Assembly: GCA_024802545.1 (NCBI GenBank)
Contig: CP103416.1
Location: forward strand, 496,001 to 560,000
Reading direction: 5' to 3'
DNA length: 64,000 bases
Origin: SAR92 clade bacterium H455
GTDB lineage: Bacteria; Pseudomonadota; Gammaproteobacteria; Pseudomonadales; Porticoccaceae
Shown here piece by piece: positions 33,700 through 44,234 of this stretch. Made by a program: the position numbers and the translations under genes. The notes under the pieces were generated by a model. It had not been told where the DNA came from. It searched no databases and saw only the letters and a program-made list of their open reading frames with translations. The first letter of the stretch is position 1. Each line of letters starts with the position of its first letter.

Positions 33700-35454
33700 A
33701 TGCGCGCTAAACTCCTATTTTTACTCTTGGTCGGCTGCTCGGTACAGTCCACTTGTATGGCGCTGTCGCTGTCCAAACTGCCGTTTGTAGGCAGTGATAT
33801 CAACATCCTGGTGCCAGGCAACAAGCCGTTACAGAGCGTACTGATCGACGAATTGACGCAACAGCGTGCCACTAACCGCCAGCTGCAGCAGTACTTAAAG
33901 CCCAACAAAATTGCCCGCTATGAAATCCAGCTGCTCACCGCGCGCCTGCGTGCTGAAGGGTACTATGCGGCCGAACTGAGCTTTGCCCTCAAAGAGCAGC
34001 AGATCGTCTATTCGGTTGACCCAGGTCCGCTATATCGCATTGTGCAACTGAGTATTGAACTGCCGCCCGGTATCAGTGTTGCCGATAAGCTTGTTGCCCT
34101 GAATCAGGGCGATGCGCTCAATGCCGCAGCTGTACACAACGCCGTAGAGACTCTGCGGCACTATGTTGCCAGTGAATACTGTCTCTATAAGGTCAATGTT
34201 CGCTACAGCGCCAAGGTATTGCACGCCAGTCATTCGGCAGAGCTGAGGCTTATTCTAGAGGACAGTCCGGCAGTCACTATCGGCGAGATCAGGTTTCACG
34301 GATTGCAGACTGTGGAGGAAAGCTATCTGCGCCAGCGCCTGCCGTTTAAGTCGGGTGACTGCTATAAAACCGCCGCCCTCGACCGCGCCCAGTTGCAGCT
34401 GATGCAAACCAGCCTGCTGGTGCGCACGGACATTCAGCCTAGCCAGCCAGTCGATGGGCTTGTGCCGATCTCTATCCGGATTGCCGAGCGCGTGCACCGC
34501 ACGCTCAGTGCCGGTATAGGGTTTCAGACTGACAACGGCGTCGGCCTGTCCCTCGGTTGGGATCACCGAAACCTGATGGGCAGAGCCGAAAATCTCAGTA
34601 TCGATAGTCTGTTGTCCGCCACTGAGCAGCGTATTGAAACTACTCTCACAGTGCCACTTTTTCGTCAGCCCAAACAGAGTATCAGCCTGTTCAATACAGC
34701 TCAGCGCATAGACAGCGACGCCTTCAATTCCCAATTGGCGATTCTGGGTGTCGAGATCGCCAGAGCGCTAACGCCGAGGCTGCGCGCCAGTGTTGGTGTT
34801 GAGCTGGAGTTTTCTCAGATCGAGGACAATTTTGCCGATGACAGTTTCACCTTGATATCACTGCCCCTGTCGCTGAATTATGATCGCCGCGATAATCCGC
34901 TAGACCCGCGCCATGGCTGGGTGATGGGCGCTGTGGTTCGCCCCTATCAGGATCTTGGTGGCGCTGGCCGCAAGTTTCTCCAGTCCACAGTGGCGGCCAG
35001 CGGTTATCACAGCTTTGACCGTCTGCCCTGGCAGCCAACTCTGGCCCTGCGCCTAGCCATGGGTGCGATCAGCGGTATTCAGGGTAACCAGCTGCCGGCC
35101 AATCTGCGCTTTTACTCAGGTGGCGGCGGCTCGGTGAGGGGCTACCCGTTCCAGACCCTTGGCTCAATCACTGACGGCACCCCTGATGGTGGGCTGTCAT
35201 TTACCGAGCTGTCATTTGAAACTCGCGTGCGCTGGGGCGCTGATTGGGGCGCCGTGGCATTTATTGACGGCGGCTACGCCTTTGCCGAGGCCTCACCGCA
35301 ATTAAATGCGGAACTGCTCTGGGGTGCCGGACTGGGGCTGCGCTACTACACCAGCTTTGCCCCTATTCGCTTTGATATAGGGGTGCCGCTTAACCAGCGC
35401 GCCGAAATGGACGACAGTTTTCAGCTCTACATCAGCATTGGTCAGGCATTCTAA
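33700..35454 (+). CDS. tamA: Translocation and assembly module protein TamA (Omp85 family)
   Basis: Outer membrane beta-barrel partner of TamB, needed to insert certain outer membrane proteins and move phospholipids. From the ATG at 33700 (MRAKLLFLLLVG) the protein is 584 residues, matching the family. It has a signal peptide, about three POTRA domains (to residue 260, with the VTIGEIRFHGLQTVEESYLRQRLPFKSGDCY segment in the last), and a 16-strand barrel with the Omp85 lid-loop motif VRGYPFQTLG near residue 480. Its stop overlaps the tamB start (TAATG). A clear ribosome-binding site is not seen. Confidence 0.93.
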   Translation: MRAKLLFLLLVGCSVQSTCMALSLSKLPFVGSDINILVPGNKPLQSVLIDELTQQRATNRQLQQYLKPNKIARYEIQLLTARLRAEGYYAAELSFALKEQQIVYSVDPGPLYRIVQLSIELPPGISVADKLVALNQGDALNAAAVHNAVETLRHYVASEYCLYKVNVRYSAKVLHASHSAELRLILEDSPAVTIGEIRFHGLQTVEESYLRQRLPFKSGDCYKTAALDRAQLQLMQTSLLVRTDIQPSQPVDGLVPISIRIAERVHRTLSAGIGFQTDNGVGLSLGWDHRNLMGRAENLSIDSLLSATEQRIETTLTVPLFRQPKQSISLFNTAQRIDSDAFNSQLAILGVEIARALTPRLRASVGVELEFSQIEDNFADDSFTLISLPLSLNYDRRDNPLDPRHGWVMGAVVRPYQDLGGAGRKFLQSTVAASGYHSFDRLPWQPTLALRLAMGAISGIQGNQLPANLRFYSGGGGSVRGYPFQTLGSITDGTPDGGLSFTELSFETRVRWGADWGAVAFIDGGYAFAEASPQLNAELLWGAGLGLRYYTSFAPIRFDIGVPLNQRAEMDDSFQLYISIGQAF

Positions 35455-38400
35455 TGGGCAGACTGCTGGCGTCTGTTGTGACCCTACTCAAATCTGCGCT
35501 GTCAGTCTGCTGCGCGACACTGCTGGCCTTTGGCGCGCTGATCCTGCTGGCTCTGGGCACCGAAACTGGACGTTCACAGCTGAGCCAAATCGCGCTGGCG
35601 CAGCTCAACGCCAGTGATGAACTACAAATTCATATCGACGACCTGCGGCTGCCCAGTCTCTCTGAATGGCACCTGGCCGAACTGCTGGTCGAACGCGATG
35701 GTCAAGTGCTGCTGCAAATAGAAAATCTGTCTCTGCGCTGGCGACCTCTGGGGCTGTTTAGGCAAGAGTTAATTGTTGAGCAACTGCAGATCGAAAGGCT
35801 GCGCTTCAACAGCAGCGCGCCAAAGCAACCAGCGACCACTACGGCTCCATTTAACGGCCTTTCTATGCCGTCGCCGCTGCAGTTTATTGGCCTTGAGGGG
35901 CTGATAATTGGACACCTCGAGAGTGCCGCCCTGCCCGGAACTGGACTGTTTGGCGAGCTGCTGTGGCGCGCCGGACAGCCACTGCAGCTGGTGTTAAATG
36001 CCAGCACTCTTGAGCCCTATCTCGGTCACCCGCTTAGCGCCGCCGCGAAGCTTGAGCTGGCGGAAGATTTGTCGCTGTGGCGGTTGGAGTATTTAGATCT
36101 GCTAATTGACAACGAGCGCGGGCAGCACATCAGTGGTGCTTTGCAGGCCGGGCAGTTGGATTTCACTGTCAGCTTGCAGCGCTTTCCCATCGACCTGCTG
36201 GCACAGCTACCACAGGTGCAAACCGCCCACCCGGCGGTCGCAGAGTTCTTCAGTCAGGGTCCACATCAGACAGAGGTCAGTGCCACTGCCAATATTGGCG
36301 GCAGCTTGGCCGCGCCAAGCGTCAAGGTGGAGGTCAAGCTTGAGGGCCACTACAGTCAGAGCCCCTTGAGCCTGCACCTGCTGGCCGAGGGGCGGCTGCA
36401 TGGCCCGCTCAGCGATCCTCTTGGCGACTTGCGGTTGGTCGGTCGCGGCAGTTATCAGCAGCAGCAACTCAGTCTTGAAGGTCGTCTGCGCAAAACCCCA
36501 GGTCGCATGCTGATCGACAACCTGCAGCTGACTGCCGACCTGGGCAGCGCCTCGCTGCAGGGTGCCATCGAACTTGACAGCTTAGCTGCGGATCTGCAGA
36601 TAACCCTAACAGATGCTTCGCTGGCGCTGTTGGCTCTAGCTGGCACAGAGCTGCCTGCGGATCTGAGTGGACAGGTTAATGCTCAGCTGGGCCTTGTCGG
36701 GCTACTGAGCAAACCTAGATTAAAGGGTGAGCTGAGAGTGGCGGGGCAGTATTTGGCTATGCCGTTTAACCTGCACGCCAAGGGCATCACGGATGGCCAG
36801 CAAAGCCATCTCGACAGCCTTGAGCTGAGACTGTTTGATAAGCCGACTCTGGAGCTGGCAGGGGATTACTCTGCGGCCCAGTTTGACCTCTCAATGCAGG
36901 TCAATCAGTTGCCTGCGGAGCTTCTTCATGCCGCCGGCTGGGAGTTGCCCGAGGGCCATTTTCAGGGTCTGCTAAGACTCTCGGGTTCGCCGCAACAGCC
37001 GCAGCTTAACGGTGACCTGCAGTTTGCTACACAGCTGCCAGTGTTTGATGATCAGGGCGAAGAGCAACTCGCCAATTGGCTTTGGCAGCTGCGGGTGGCA
37101 ACCGAGCAGCAGAGCCTCAGGTTAGTCTCGCGGTTTCAGCGCCACAACAGCACTCCTGGCGAGTTGGTCTTGGCGCTGCCGCTGCAACCCTACATAGGCT
37201 ATCTGTCACAGCCGACTGCTGGCGCCGATCTGCCGCTTGCCCTGTCGCTTGAAGGGCTCCTCGATCTAGAGTCGTTGTCATTTTTAATTGATCAGGATAT
37301 TCAGCGTCTGCAGGGTCGAGTGCAGGCTGATTTAAAACTCGGGGGAACCCTCGCCGAGCCGATGATTGAGGGCTATCTGGAGCTGGTTGGGGGTGCCTAT
37401 AAAAATCATCTCAGTGGTACAGAAGTGCATGAGATCGGCTGTCATTTAGGCGCGGCAATATCTGCTGACCAACATATCAGACTGGTCGTCGAGCGCTGTG
37501 CCGGGCGCGATGGCAGTTCGGGCAGCTACGTTGTAGAGGGTGATATAGAGCTGCCCAGCCAGTCTAACAGCGGGGCGATCAACCTCAGTTTTCACTCGCA
37601 GCAGGCCAATTTTATTCGCCGCTCTGATATCGAGAGTGAAGTCACAGGTGATCTGCGGCTGAAGGGGGATTTTGCACAGCTCAAGCTGTCGGGTGCCCTG
37701 GATCTGTCGCCCTTTACCGCCGTGCTTGGGGATTCATTATCCAGTGCCGTCCCGGCCCTCAAGGTGGAGGAAGTGTTTGCCCAAGCCGATGCGAAGCAGT
37801 CTGCGGCGGCGCCATTTCCGCTGCCGGCGATTAGCGTTGACCTGGCGATTAGTGCAAGCCAGCAAGCCTACCTTCGCGGCCGCGGTTTAGAGGCGGAATT
37901 ACGCGGCCAAATAGCCCTCAAAGGTGATGTCGAGGCACTTCAGTACGAGGGCCAATTTAAAACTGTGCGCGGTGTCTTTGAGTTGTTTGGCAAGCAGTTT
38001 AGGTTGCAAAAAGGTCAGGTGAGTTTTGCCAACAACAGTATCGCTATGGATATTTCAGGTAGCTATAAAAAGGGCGCGCAACAGATTGATGTGGGGATTT
38101 CGGGCACTCCGGATGACATAGATATTAGCCTGTCTGCGGTTCCGACCCTGCCTGAAGACGAAGTTATCGCATTTATTATTTTTGGTAAATCCCTGGATAC
38201 AATCTCGCCGATCGAAGCGCTGCAGTTAGCCGCGGCGGTTCAGAGTCTGCGCAGTGGCAGCAGTCGGACATTTGATCCCATAGGTTCAACCCGGCAACTG
38301 CTCGGCGTCGATAGCTTAAATATTGGCAGCGGCGCAGGGGCCAATGGCGAGACCGGTTTAAATCTGGGGGTCGGCAAATACCTCAATGAAAAAGTCTACT

Positions 38401-38546
38401 TGGAGGTCGAGCGCACACCCAACCCCTCGCAGCCCTGGAAAGGCAATATCACCATTGAGCTGGCGCCGAATATAACCCTGGAGAGTTCCACAGGCGGTGA
38501 AGCGGGCGTGGGTAGCGCGCAGCTGCTCTGGAAGCGCGACTATTAA
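35454..38546 (+). CDS. tamB: Translocation and assembly module protein TamB (DUF490)
   Basis: Large inner-membrane-anchored periplasmic protein, 1030 residues, that spans to TamA. One N-terminal membrane helix (residues 8 to 32) is followed by long beta-rich repeats and the C-terminal DUF490 domain; GLNLGVGKYLNEKVYLEVERTPN near the end and LPEDEVIAFIIFGKS near residue 900 are typical. It is shorter than E. coli TamB (1259) but within the range of the family. Its start overlaps the tamA stop, so the two are coupled. Confidence 0.93.
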   Translation: MGRLLASVVTLLKSALSVCCATLLAFGALILLALGTETGRSQLSQIALAQLNASDELQIHIDDLRLPSLSEWHLAELLVERDGQVLLQIENLSLRWRPLGLFRQELIVEQLQIERLRFNSSAPKQPATTTAPFNGLSMPSPLQFIGLEGLIIGHLESAALPGTGLFGELLWRAGQPLQLVLNASTLEPYLGHPLSAAAKLELAEDLSLWRLEYLDLLIDNERGQHISGALQAGQLDFTVSLQRFPIDLLAQLPQVQTAHPAVAEFFSQGPHQTEVSATANIGGSLAAPSVKVEVKLEGHYSQSPLSLHLLAEGRLHGPLSDPLGDLRLVGRGSYQQQQLSLEGRLRKTPGRMLIDNLQLTADLGSASLQGAIELDSLAADLQITLTDASLALLALAGTELPADLSGQVNAQLGLVGLLSKPRLKGELRVAGQYLAMPFNLHAKGITDGQQSHLDSLELRLFDKPTLELAGDYSAAQFDLSMQVNQLPAELLHAAGWELPEGHFQGLLRLSGSPQQPQLNGDLQFATQLPVFDDQGEEQLANWLWQLRVATEQQSLRLVSRFQRHNSTPGELVLALPLQPYIGYLSQPTAGADLPLALSLEGLLDLESLSFLIDQDIQRLQGRVQADLKLGGTLAEPMIEGYLELVGGAYKNHLSGTEVHEIGCHLGAAISADQHIRLVVERCAGRDGSSGSYVVEGDIELPSQSNSGAINLSFHSQQANFIRRSDIESEVTGDLRLKGDFAQLKLSGALDLSPFTAVLGDSLSSAVPALKVEEVFAQADAKQSAAAPFPLPAISVDLAISASQQAYLRGRGLEAELRGQIALKGDVEALQYEGQFKTVRGVFELFGKQFRLQKGQVSFANNSIAMDISGSYKKGAQQIDVGISGTPDDIDISLSAVPTLPEDEVIAFIIFGKSLDTISPIEALQLAAAVQSLRSGSSRTFDPIGSTRQLLGVDSLNIGSGAGANGETGLNLGVGKYLNEKVYLEVERTPNPSQPWKGNITIELAPNITLESSTGGEAGVGSAQLLWKRDY

Positions 38547-38643
38547 ACGGTGACTCAGTGACGCTGTTGGTCCTGTTATTTAGGTCGTTCACCTCACAGA
38601 GCTGGATCTGATTTCTTCAAAGCTTGAATATGGTTAGCTAAAA

Positions 38644-39624
38644 ATTATCAAAAAGCGGATATATTTTATCAAACTCTCTTCAATCTTAAGATCACTGATC
38701 GCTATTTGCCTAGTCCCTTTGGCGCTTACCTCCTGTGGCGGAGGCAGCGGTTCGGCCTCAGCTCCGAACTCGACTCCAGCGCCAGTGGAGACTGTTGTGG
38801 AACTACCAACGCAGCCAGATGAACCTGTTGCCGTGACCGACTTAACCGGCAACACTAGCCCGGAGAGCTACGCGGGTTACAACTTGCTCTGGTCAGACGA
38901 GTTTTCCGGCAGCGCCCTGGATAATGCAAAGTGGGGCTATGATATTGGCGGCGATGGCTGGGGCAATAACGAGTTGCAGTACCACGGCACTGAGAATGCC
39001 AGTGTTGAGGGCGGCTATCTGATTATTGAAGCCAGAGAAGAGAGTTTTGGCGGCCGCAGTTATACCTCATCGCGGATCAACACCAAGGACAAATTTAGTT
39101 TTAAATATGGTCGTGTGGATATCCGCGCCGCTTTGCCTTAAGGCAAAGGTCTGTGGCCAGCGCTGTGGATGCTGGGGCAAAATTTCTCTACTGTCAGTTG
39201 GCCCTATTGCGGTGAGATCGACATTATGGAAATGGTCGGCGGCAATGGCTTGGAAAATCGCACAGTGGGCACTGCTCACTGGAATAATGGCGGCGTTTAC
39301 GAGTCTAATGGCACCACTAAGAAGCCCTATGCTCCAGTATCCTATGGCGACAACTATTCCTTGTCTGGCACTGAAACCCTGGCCAATGCCTTCCACATCT
39401 TCGGTCTCACATGGACCCCGGACAGCATTACCTGGTATATAGATGGCGTGCAATATCACTCCATGGCGATCGATAGCAGTGCCAGTTTGTCTGCGTTTCA
39501 GAAAGACTTTTTCCTTATCTTCAATGTTGCTGTAGGGGGTGACTGGCCTGGTTCGCCGGATGCCAACACGGTATTTCCCCAGCGTATGCTGGTTGACTAC
39601 GTGCGCGTGTTCCAGCAGAACTAA
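38644..39624 (+). pseudogene. Broken GH16 laminarinase-like lipoprotein gene
   Basis: Encodes an endo-beta-1,3-glucanase-type (GH16) secreted lipoprotein in one frame but is interrupted. The lipobox region LALTSCGGG and the first beta strands (LLWSDEFSGSALDNAKW, then TSSRINTKDKFSFKYGRVDIRAALP) end at an in-frame TAA at 39139-39141; directly after it the same frame continues GKGLWPALWMLG and the catalytic motif GEIDIMEMVG (Glu at 39214 and 39229), on to VDYVRVFQQN. No ATG starts the signal-peptide frame; only ATT (38644), ATA or TTG codons do. An ATG at 38630 in another frame would join it after a one-base change. One or both lesions suggest loss; a C-to-T change (CAA to TAA) would explain the stop. 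Confidence 0.85.
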
Positions 39625-39758
39625 TAATAGTCTGGCTTATAAATACCCTCTATAACCTATTCTTTCAAGAATGCGGTATAGCTGCATGAGCTCATGCCTG
39701 TTATCCTCAGCGGCAGCACAAAAAGCCCCATAATAAAAACTATAAAGAGGAACAGGCC

Positions 39759-41072
39759 ATGCGTTCGAAGGCTGCCTTATCCATATTTACCCTAGTATTA
39801 TTCTGTCTCACCGCCCAGCTAGCTGCAGCTGACCAACAATTAGTAACATCAGAACCTATGCAAGGCGTGCCTCCAGCACGCAACTCCCAGGTCACCATGC
39901 ACAATTTTCGCGACTACCCGATGAGCAAGTGGGCCTTTCAAAATATCGGCGCGCCACTCAACACTGTAGTGATTCCCCGTCAGGGCAACATTGCTCAGCT
40001 CCCCGGGCCATCGCAATCTCAGCTCGGTGCCAAGCTTTTCGCGACCGCCGCCGGTGAGCAACAGCCCTTTGATCAGATATTCGAAGACAATTATGGCGAC
40101 GGTGTTGCAGTTATCCAGGGCCGCAAGCTGCTTCATGAACGCTACTTCCACAGCTTTAATCCCCATGCTCAGCATATTTGGTTCTCCATGAGTAAATCCC
40201 TCGCCAGCAGCGCCTTTGGTCTGCTTGTGGAGCAGGGCAAGGTAAAGCTGGATAAATCCCCCGCAGACTATATTCCTGAGCTCAAGGGCAGCGGCTTTGA
40301 GCGCGTCACCATCCAACAGCTGCTGGACCATGCCACCGCCTTGGATTTTAAGGAAACCTACACCGACATGACCTCAGATTTTGCCCTTTATTATGCGCCT
40401 GCATTAAATATGGGCTGGCTCCCTGGTGCCCGAGATGTGCAGCCGAATAATAGTGAGATCTATGGTGTGCATGATTTTCTCAGCCGCTTTATTAAGCCCG
40501 ATCCCAAGCGCGAGCCCGGTGATAACTTTGACTACAACTCGAGCAATGCCGATGTGCTGGGCTGGTTGATTGCGCGCATCAGCGGACAGCCATTCCACGA
40601 CTTTATTCAGCAGAATATCTGGGCCAAACTTGGTGCCGAACACGACGCTATCATTGCCGTGGACAGAGCCTATATGCCTGCAGTCACCGGCGGCATGAAC
40701 AGCACACTAAGAGACGCGGCACGCTTTGGCATGATGATTCGTGACTCGGGCAAATTTAATGGCCAGCAGATTATCCCCGCTAATTGGGTTGATACCACCT
40801 TAGATGTCAGCGATCAGTTAAAGGCCAATATGACCGCCAACAGCAACTATAAAGAAGAGGCCTGGTCTGCTTACCACAATATGTGGTGGATTCTCGATGC
40901 GAGTATTGGTGAATTCGCCGCCGTCGGTATTCATGGCCAGGTTATCTATATCAACCGCAAGGCCGACACCGTGATGGTCTGGTTCTCCAGTCAGCCAGTG
41001 GCTGGTGCTGCGCGCAACGAAAGCTTTAGAGCCAAGCTGAGAGCGGCGCGGGAGATGGCTGCGGGGCTGTAG
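39759..41072 (+). CDS. Exported serine hydrolase (beta-lactamase class C / 6-aminohexanoate hydrolase-like)
   Basis: A 437-residue penicillin-binding-protein-fold hydrolase with a signal peptide (cleavage near LAAAD, residue 24). The Ser-x-x-Lys motif is SMSK at 143-146, the second motif is DYNSSNAD (Tyr-x-Ser), and a late HGQ replaces the KTG motif. This set is typical of esterase or amidase members such as NylB, not of true beta-lactamases. Stands alone between the broken GH16 gene and the transporter gene. AAGAGGAA is placed well before the ATG. Substrate unknown. Confidence 0.86.
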   Translation: MRSKAALSIFTLVLFCLTAQLAAADQQLVTSEPMQGVPPARNSQVTMHNFRDYPMSKWAFQNIGAPLNTVVIPRQGNIAQLPGPSQSQLGAKLFATAAGEQQPFDQIFEDNYGDGVAVIQGRKLLHERYFHSFNPHAQHIWFSMSKSLASSAFGLLVEQGKVKLDKSPADYIPELKGSGFERVTIQQLLDHATALDFKETYTDMTSDFALYYAPALNMGWLPGARDVQPNNSEIYGVHDFLSRFIKPDPKREPGDNFDYNSSNADVLGWLIARISGQPFHDFIQQNIWAKLGAEHDAIIAVDRAYMPAVTGGMNSTLRDAARFGMMIRDSGKFNGQQIIPANWVDTTLDVSDQLKANMTANSNYKEEAWSAYHNMWWILDASIGEFAAVGIHGQVIYINRKADTVMVWFSSQPVAGAARNESFRAKLRAAREMAAGL

Positions 41073-41092
41073 CTGCGGCGATCATTCTGTGT

Positions 41093-41121
41093 CCCAGCCA
41101 CCTAGGCGGCTGGGTTTATTA
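41093..41121 (+). terminator. Probable terminator after the serine hydrolase gene
   Basis: CCCAGCC and GGCTGGG pair around an eight-base loop, followed by TTTATTA. The T tract is short, so this is a weak one. Confidence 0.6.
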
Positions 41122-41321
41122 CGTAGAGGTCGTTGCTATCTTGTACGAAAGCATGATGCCAGGGCGTCACTTTTGAGACTGCTTTTTCCTCCCGTTCCGC
41201 ACCAGTACTACCTCCTAGAAATCAACTACCTCCATATATCCCGCCAAGATGCCAATTGTTGGCTATAAATACCCTGATCGCCTTCCCTCAACACAGCAAG
41301 CAAGTATCAGGTAATTTAGAA

Positions 41322-42650
41322 ATGGTTGGACTGACAGATCCGATGATGGTTTCCGCCATTATCCTGTGCACCACTTTTCTCGGTATTTTCACCGAACAGT
41401 TTCACGGTATCGAACGGGCAAAATTTGCCATGGCCGGTGCCGGGGCGATTATTGTCGCCGGACAGTATTTTGGCTTTTACTCACCGCAGCTGGCCCTCGA
41501 AGCCATCGATTGGAATGTGGTGTTTCTGCTGGCGATTATGATGCTGATTGTGTCGATCATGATCAGCACCGGGGGCTTTGATCATCTGGCTCAATATCTG
41601 GCTCGGGTCAGCGGTGGTTCACAGCTCAAATTGCTGATTCTCCTGGGCACAGTAGTCACTGTGATCTCGCTGCTGATAGACAATGTCACCACGGTGATTA
41701 TCTTTGGGCCGCTGATTATTATGATCTGCCGTTCCATGGGTATTTCACCGGTTCCCTATCTACTCTCCGCGGCACTGTTGTCAGATACAGGCGGTGTTGC
41801 AACTCTGGTGGGCGATCCACCAAATCTGATGATCGGTTCGGCTGCGGGGATCAGTTTTAATACTTTTATTGTGCATATGGGACCGCCAGTTCTATTAGCA
41901 TGGTTAAGCATATTATTGGGCATGCGCTTCCTGTTTAAAAAAGAGCTCACTAGCCCCATAGTCCACAGCTTTGATCAGGTGGTTGAATACACAAACCGTC
42001 GCCTCTGGCATAAATCCCTATTTGTTATGTTGGTAATGGTGGTGCTGTTTGTGGTTCACCATCGCATTGGTTGGCAGCCTTGGTTGGTGGCCGCTGCTTG
42101 CCTAACACTGCTGGTGTTTATGTCACGGACCATTGAGCTTGAGGCGGTGACCATGCATCTTGAAACACCGCTGCTGATTTTCTTTATCTCACTGTTTGTG
42201 GTGATCGGCGGTGTCGAGCACTCGGGACTGTTGGAGGTGATTGGCGATCAGTTTCGCGATGCGATTGCTGAGCACCCGAAACGAGCGGCGCTTCAGCTTC
42301 TCTGGGTGGCGGCAATCTTTTCGGCGCTGATCGATAATATTCCTTTTACTGCGGCGATGATTCCGGTGCTATCCGGGCTACAGCAAGATGGTATCAATGT
42401 CAGCGTGCTCTGGTGGGCGCTAGCCATGGGTGTGGGTATGGGGGGCAATGGCTCTCATATAGGCTCTACGGCCAATGTTTATATTGTTACAGTCTCCGAG
42501 CGTCTGGCGCGGCAGACTGGCAAGCCCGAGTTGGCGATTACGCCGATGCTGTGGATACGCAAAGGGACGCCGGTGATGTTGGTGACCCTGGTGATTTGCA
42601 GTCTGTTTATTGTCTTTGGCTACGATTATTTGTTTGTGCCCAACCTCTAA
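41322..42650 (+). CDS. ArsB/NhaD-superfamily ion transporter
   Basis: Inner membrane transporter of 442 residues from the ATG at 41322 (MVGLTDPMMVSAIIL); a TTG 66 bases upstream is less likely. About 11 to 12 membrane helices. Family features are NVTTVIIFGPL, the two re-entrant loop motifs SDTGGVATLVGDPPNLMIGSAA and MGVGMGGNGSHIGSTANVYIV, and DNIPFTAAMIPV. The match is to arsenical pump/citrate-type or NhaD-like sodium proton antiporters. The ion carried is not clear from sequence. It stands alone. Confidence 0.86.
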   Translation: MVGLTDPMMVSAIILCTTFLGIFTEQFHGIERAKFAMAGAGAIIVAGQYFGFYSPQLALEAIDWNVVFLLAIMMLIVSIMISTGGFDHLAQYLARVSGGSQLKLLILLGTVVTVISLLIDNVTTVIIFGPLIIMICRSMGISPVPYLLSAALLSDTGGVATLVGDPPNLMIGSAAGISFNTFIVHMGPPVLLAWLSILLGMRFLFKKELTSPIVHSFDQVVEYTNRRLWHKSLFVMLVMVVLFVVHHRIGWQPWLVAAACLTLLVFMSRTIELEAVTMHLETPLLIFFISLFVVIGGVEHSGLLEVIGDQFRDAIAEHPKRAALQLLWVAAIFSALIDNIPFTAAMIPVLSGLQQDGINVSVLWWALAMGVGMGGNGSHIGSTANVYIVTVSERLARQTGKPELAITPMLWIRKGTPVMLVTLVICSLFIVFGYDYLFVPNL

Positions 42651-42671
42651 TGGGCTTTTAGATATTAGACA

Positions 42672-44201
42672 TTAAGTGTTGCCTGTTGCTGTGGCGGCCG
42701 ACTCCTTGTCAGGCGCGCGCAGCAACAAGACCATGGGTAACATGGCCAGCACCACCCACATCATCAGCTTAAAGTCGTTCAGATAGGCAATGGTCGCGGC
42801 CTGTCGATTGATCTCCATATCCAATAGCATCAGCCCCGAAATCGCTTCGTTATGGAAAATCTGTGGCAACTGCTGCAGTCCCATGCTGGTGACATAGGGG
42901 GTGATATTCTCACCCAAATAGGCGTGCTGGGTTTGCACGCCGCGGGCAAGTAATACAAAGGCGACGGAGACGCCAATACTGCTGCCAAAATTGCGCACCA
43001 GACTAAATAGTCCCGCCGCTTCAGCACGATATTTTGGTTCCAGAGTCAGGTAGGCGAGGATGCTCAGAGGCATAAACACAAATCCGAGGCCAAAACCCTG
43101 CATAAAGCCTGTGCTAATAATCAAATGGGCCGGCACAAAGGTGTCGAACTCCACCATCAGCGAGAGGGAATAGGCGGTAACCGACAGGCCAAAGAATACC
43201 AGTGCTCGGGGGTCAAAACGATGCCCATACTTACCCAATAGAAACATCGACAGCATGGTGCCAAGGCCCCGGGGTGCCAGAATGGTGCCCACATCGAATA
43301 CTGGGTAACCCATAATATTCTGCAGATAGTTTGGCAGCAGGGCCATGGTGGCGAGCAGAATCAAGCCGATAAAAAACATGAATACTAGAGCGGTGGCAAA
43401 GTTGCGGTCGCGAAGAATTGCCGGTGGTATAAAGGGGTTTTTAGCAGTGCGGGTGTGCACTACATAGACCCAGAGTGACGCCAGCACTGCCGTACAATAG
43501 ATCTGTATTTCCAATGAGTCGAGCCAGTCGAGATGGTGGCCGCGATCGAGAATTAGCTGAATAGAGGCGATAAACATCGCCAGGGCAAAAAAGCCCAGTC
43601 CATCAAAAGGTCGATCTTCGCGCTCAGTTTCTGGCATCAGGCTGAGAATAATAAACAGCACCACTGCGCCGAAGGGCAGATTGATATAGAACACCCAGCG
43701 CCAGGAATAATATTCAGTGAGAAAGCCCCCCAGAGTAGGCCCCAAAATAGGCCCGATCATAATGCTCACAGCCCACATGGCCATGGCTTTACCGTGGTCT
43801 TCCTTGGGGTTTATGTCGAGCATAATCGCTTGCGATAGGGGCACCAGTGCGGCGCCAAACAGGCCCTGCAAAATACGAAAGGCAATCATCTCGTTGAGTG
43901 AACTGGCTGCGCCGCAGAGCAGTGAGGTCAAGGTAAAACCGGCGATGGAAATAACAAAAATGTTTTTCCGCCCGTAACGCCCGGACAGCCAACCTATAGG
44001 CAAAGTCATAATCGCCGACGCCACTATATAAGAGGTCAACACCCAAGCCAGTTGATCCTGAGTGGCGGACAGGCTGCCCTGCATATGAGGCAGGGCTACA
44101 TTGGCAATGGTAGTGTCGAGCATTTGCATAATAGCAGCCAACATCACCGCCAAGGTCACCGCGGATTTGGCCCGCGGCGTCAGCTCAATTTGAACGGACA
44201 T
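42672..44201 (-). CDS. emrB: DHA2-family multidrug efflux MFS transporter (EmrB-like)
   Basis: Inner membrane drug proton antiporter with 14 predicted helices, 509 residues. The family motifs LDTTIANVALPHM near residue 28, GWLSGRYGRKNIF near 70 and RILQGLFGAALVPLSQAIMLD near 110 are present, with the antiporter motif C region GPILGPTLGGFL. It lies 34 bases after the membrane fusion protein gene and should form a tripartite pump with it and a TolC-like channel. Confidence 0.92.
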   Translation of the reverse strand: MSVQIELTPRAKSAVTLAVMLAAIMQMLDTTIANVALPHMQGSLSATQDQLAWVLTSYIVASAIMTLPIGWLSGRYGRKNIFVISIAGFTLTSLLCGAASSLNEMIAFRILQGLFGAALVPLSQAIMLDINPKEDHGKAMAMWAVSIMIGPILGPTLGGFLTEYYSWRWVFYINLPFGAVVLFIILSLMPETEREDRPFDGLGFFALAMFIASIQLILDRGHHLDWLDSLEIQIYCTAVLASLWVYVVHTRTAKNPFIPPAILRDRNFATALVFMFFIGLILLATMALLPNYLQNIMGYPVFDVGTILAPRGLGTMLSMFLLGKYGHRFDPRALVFFGLSVTAYSLSLMVEFDTFVPAHLIISTGFMQGFGLGFVFMPLSILAYLTLEPKYRAEAAGLFSLVRNFGSSIGVSVAFVLLARGVQTQHAYLGENITPYVTSMGLQQLPQIFHNEAISGLMLLDMEINRQAATIAYLNDFKLMMWVVLAMLPMVLLLRAPDKESAATATGNT

Positions 44202-44234
44202 TGACGACCTCTAAGCTCACCAAACTATGGATCA

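Noticed and set aside
33700-33790. TamA as a lipoprotein because of LLVGC in its signal region
   Set aside because: The family is an integral outer membrane barrel and a normal signal peptidase I site follows; the lipobox-like match is probably chance.
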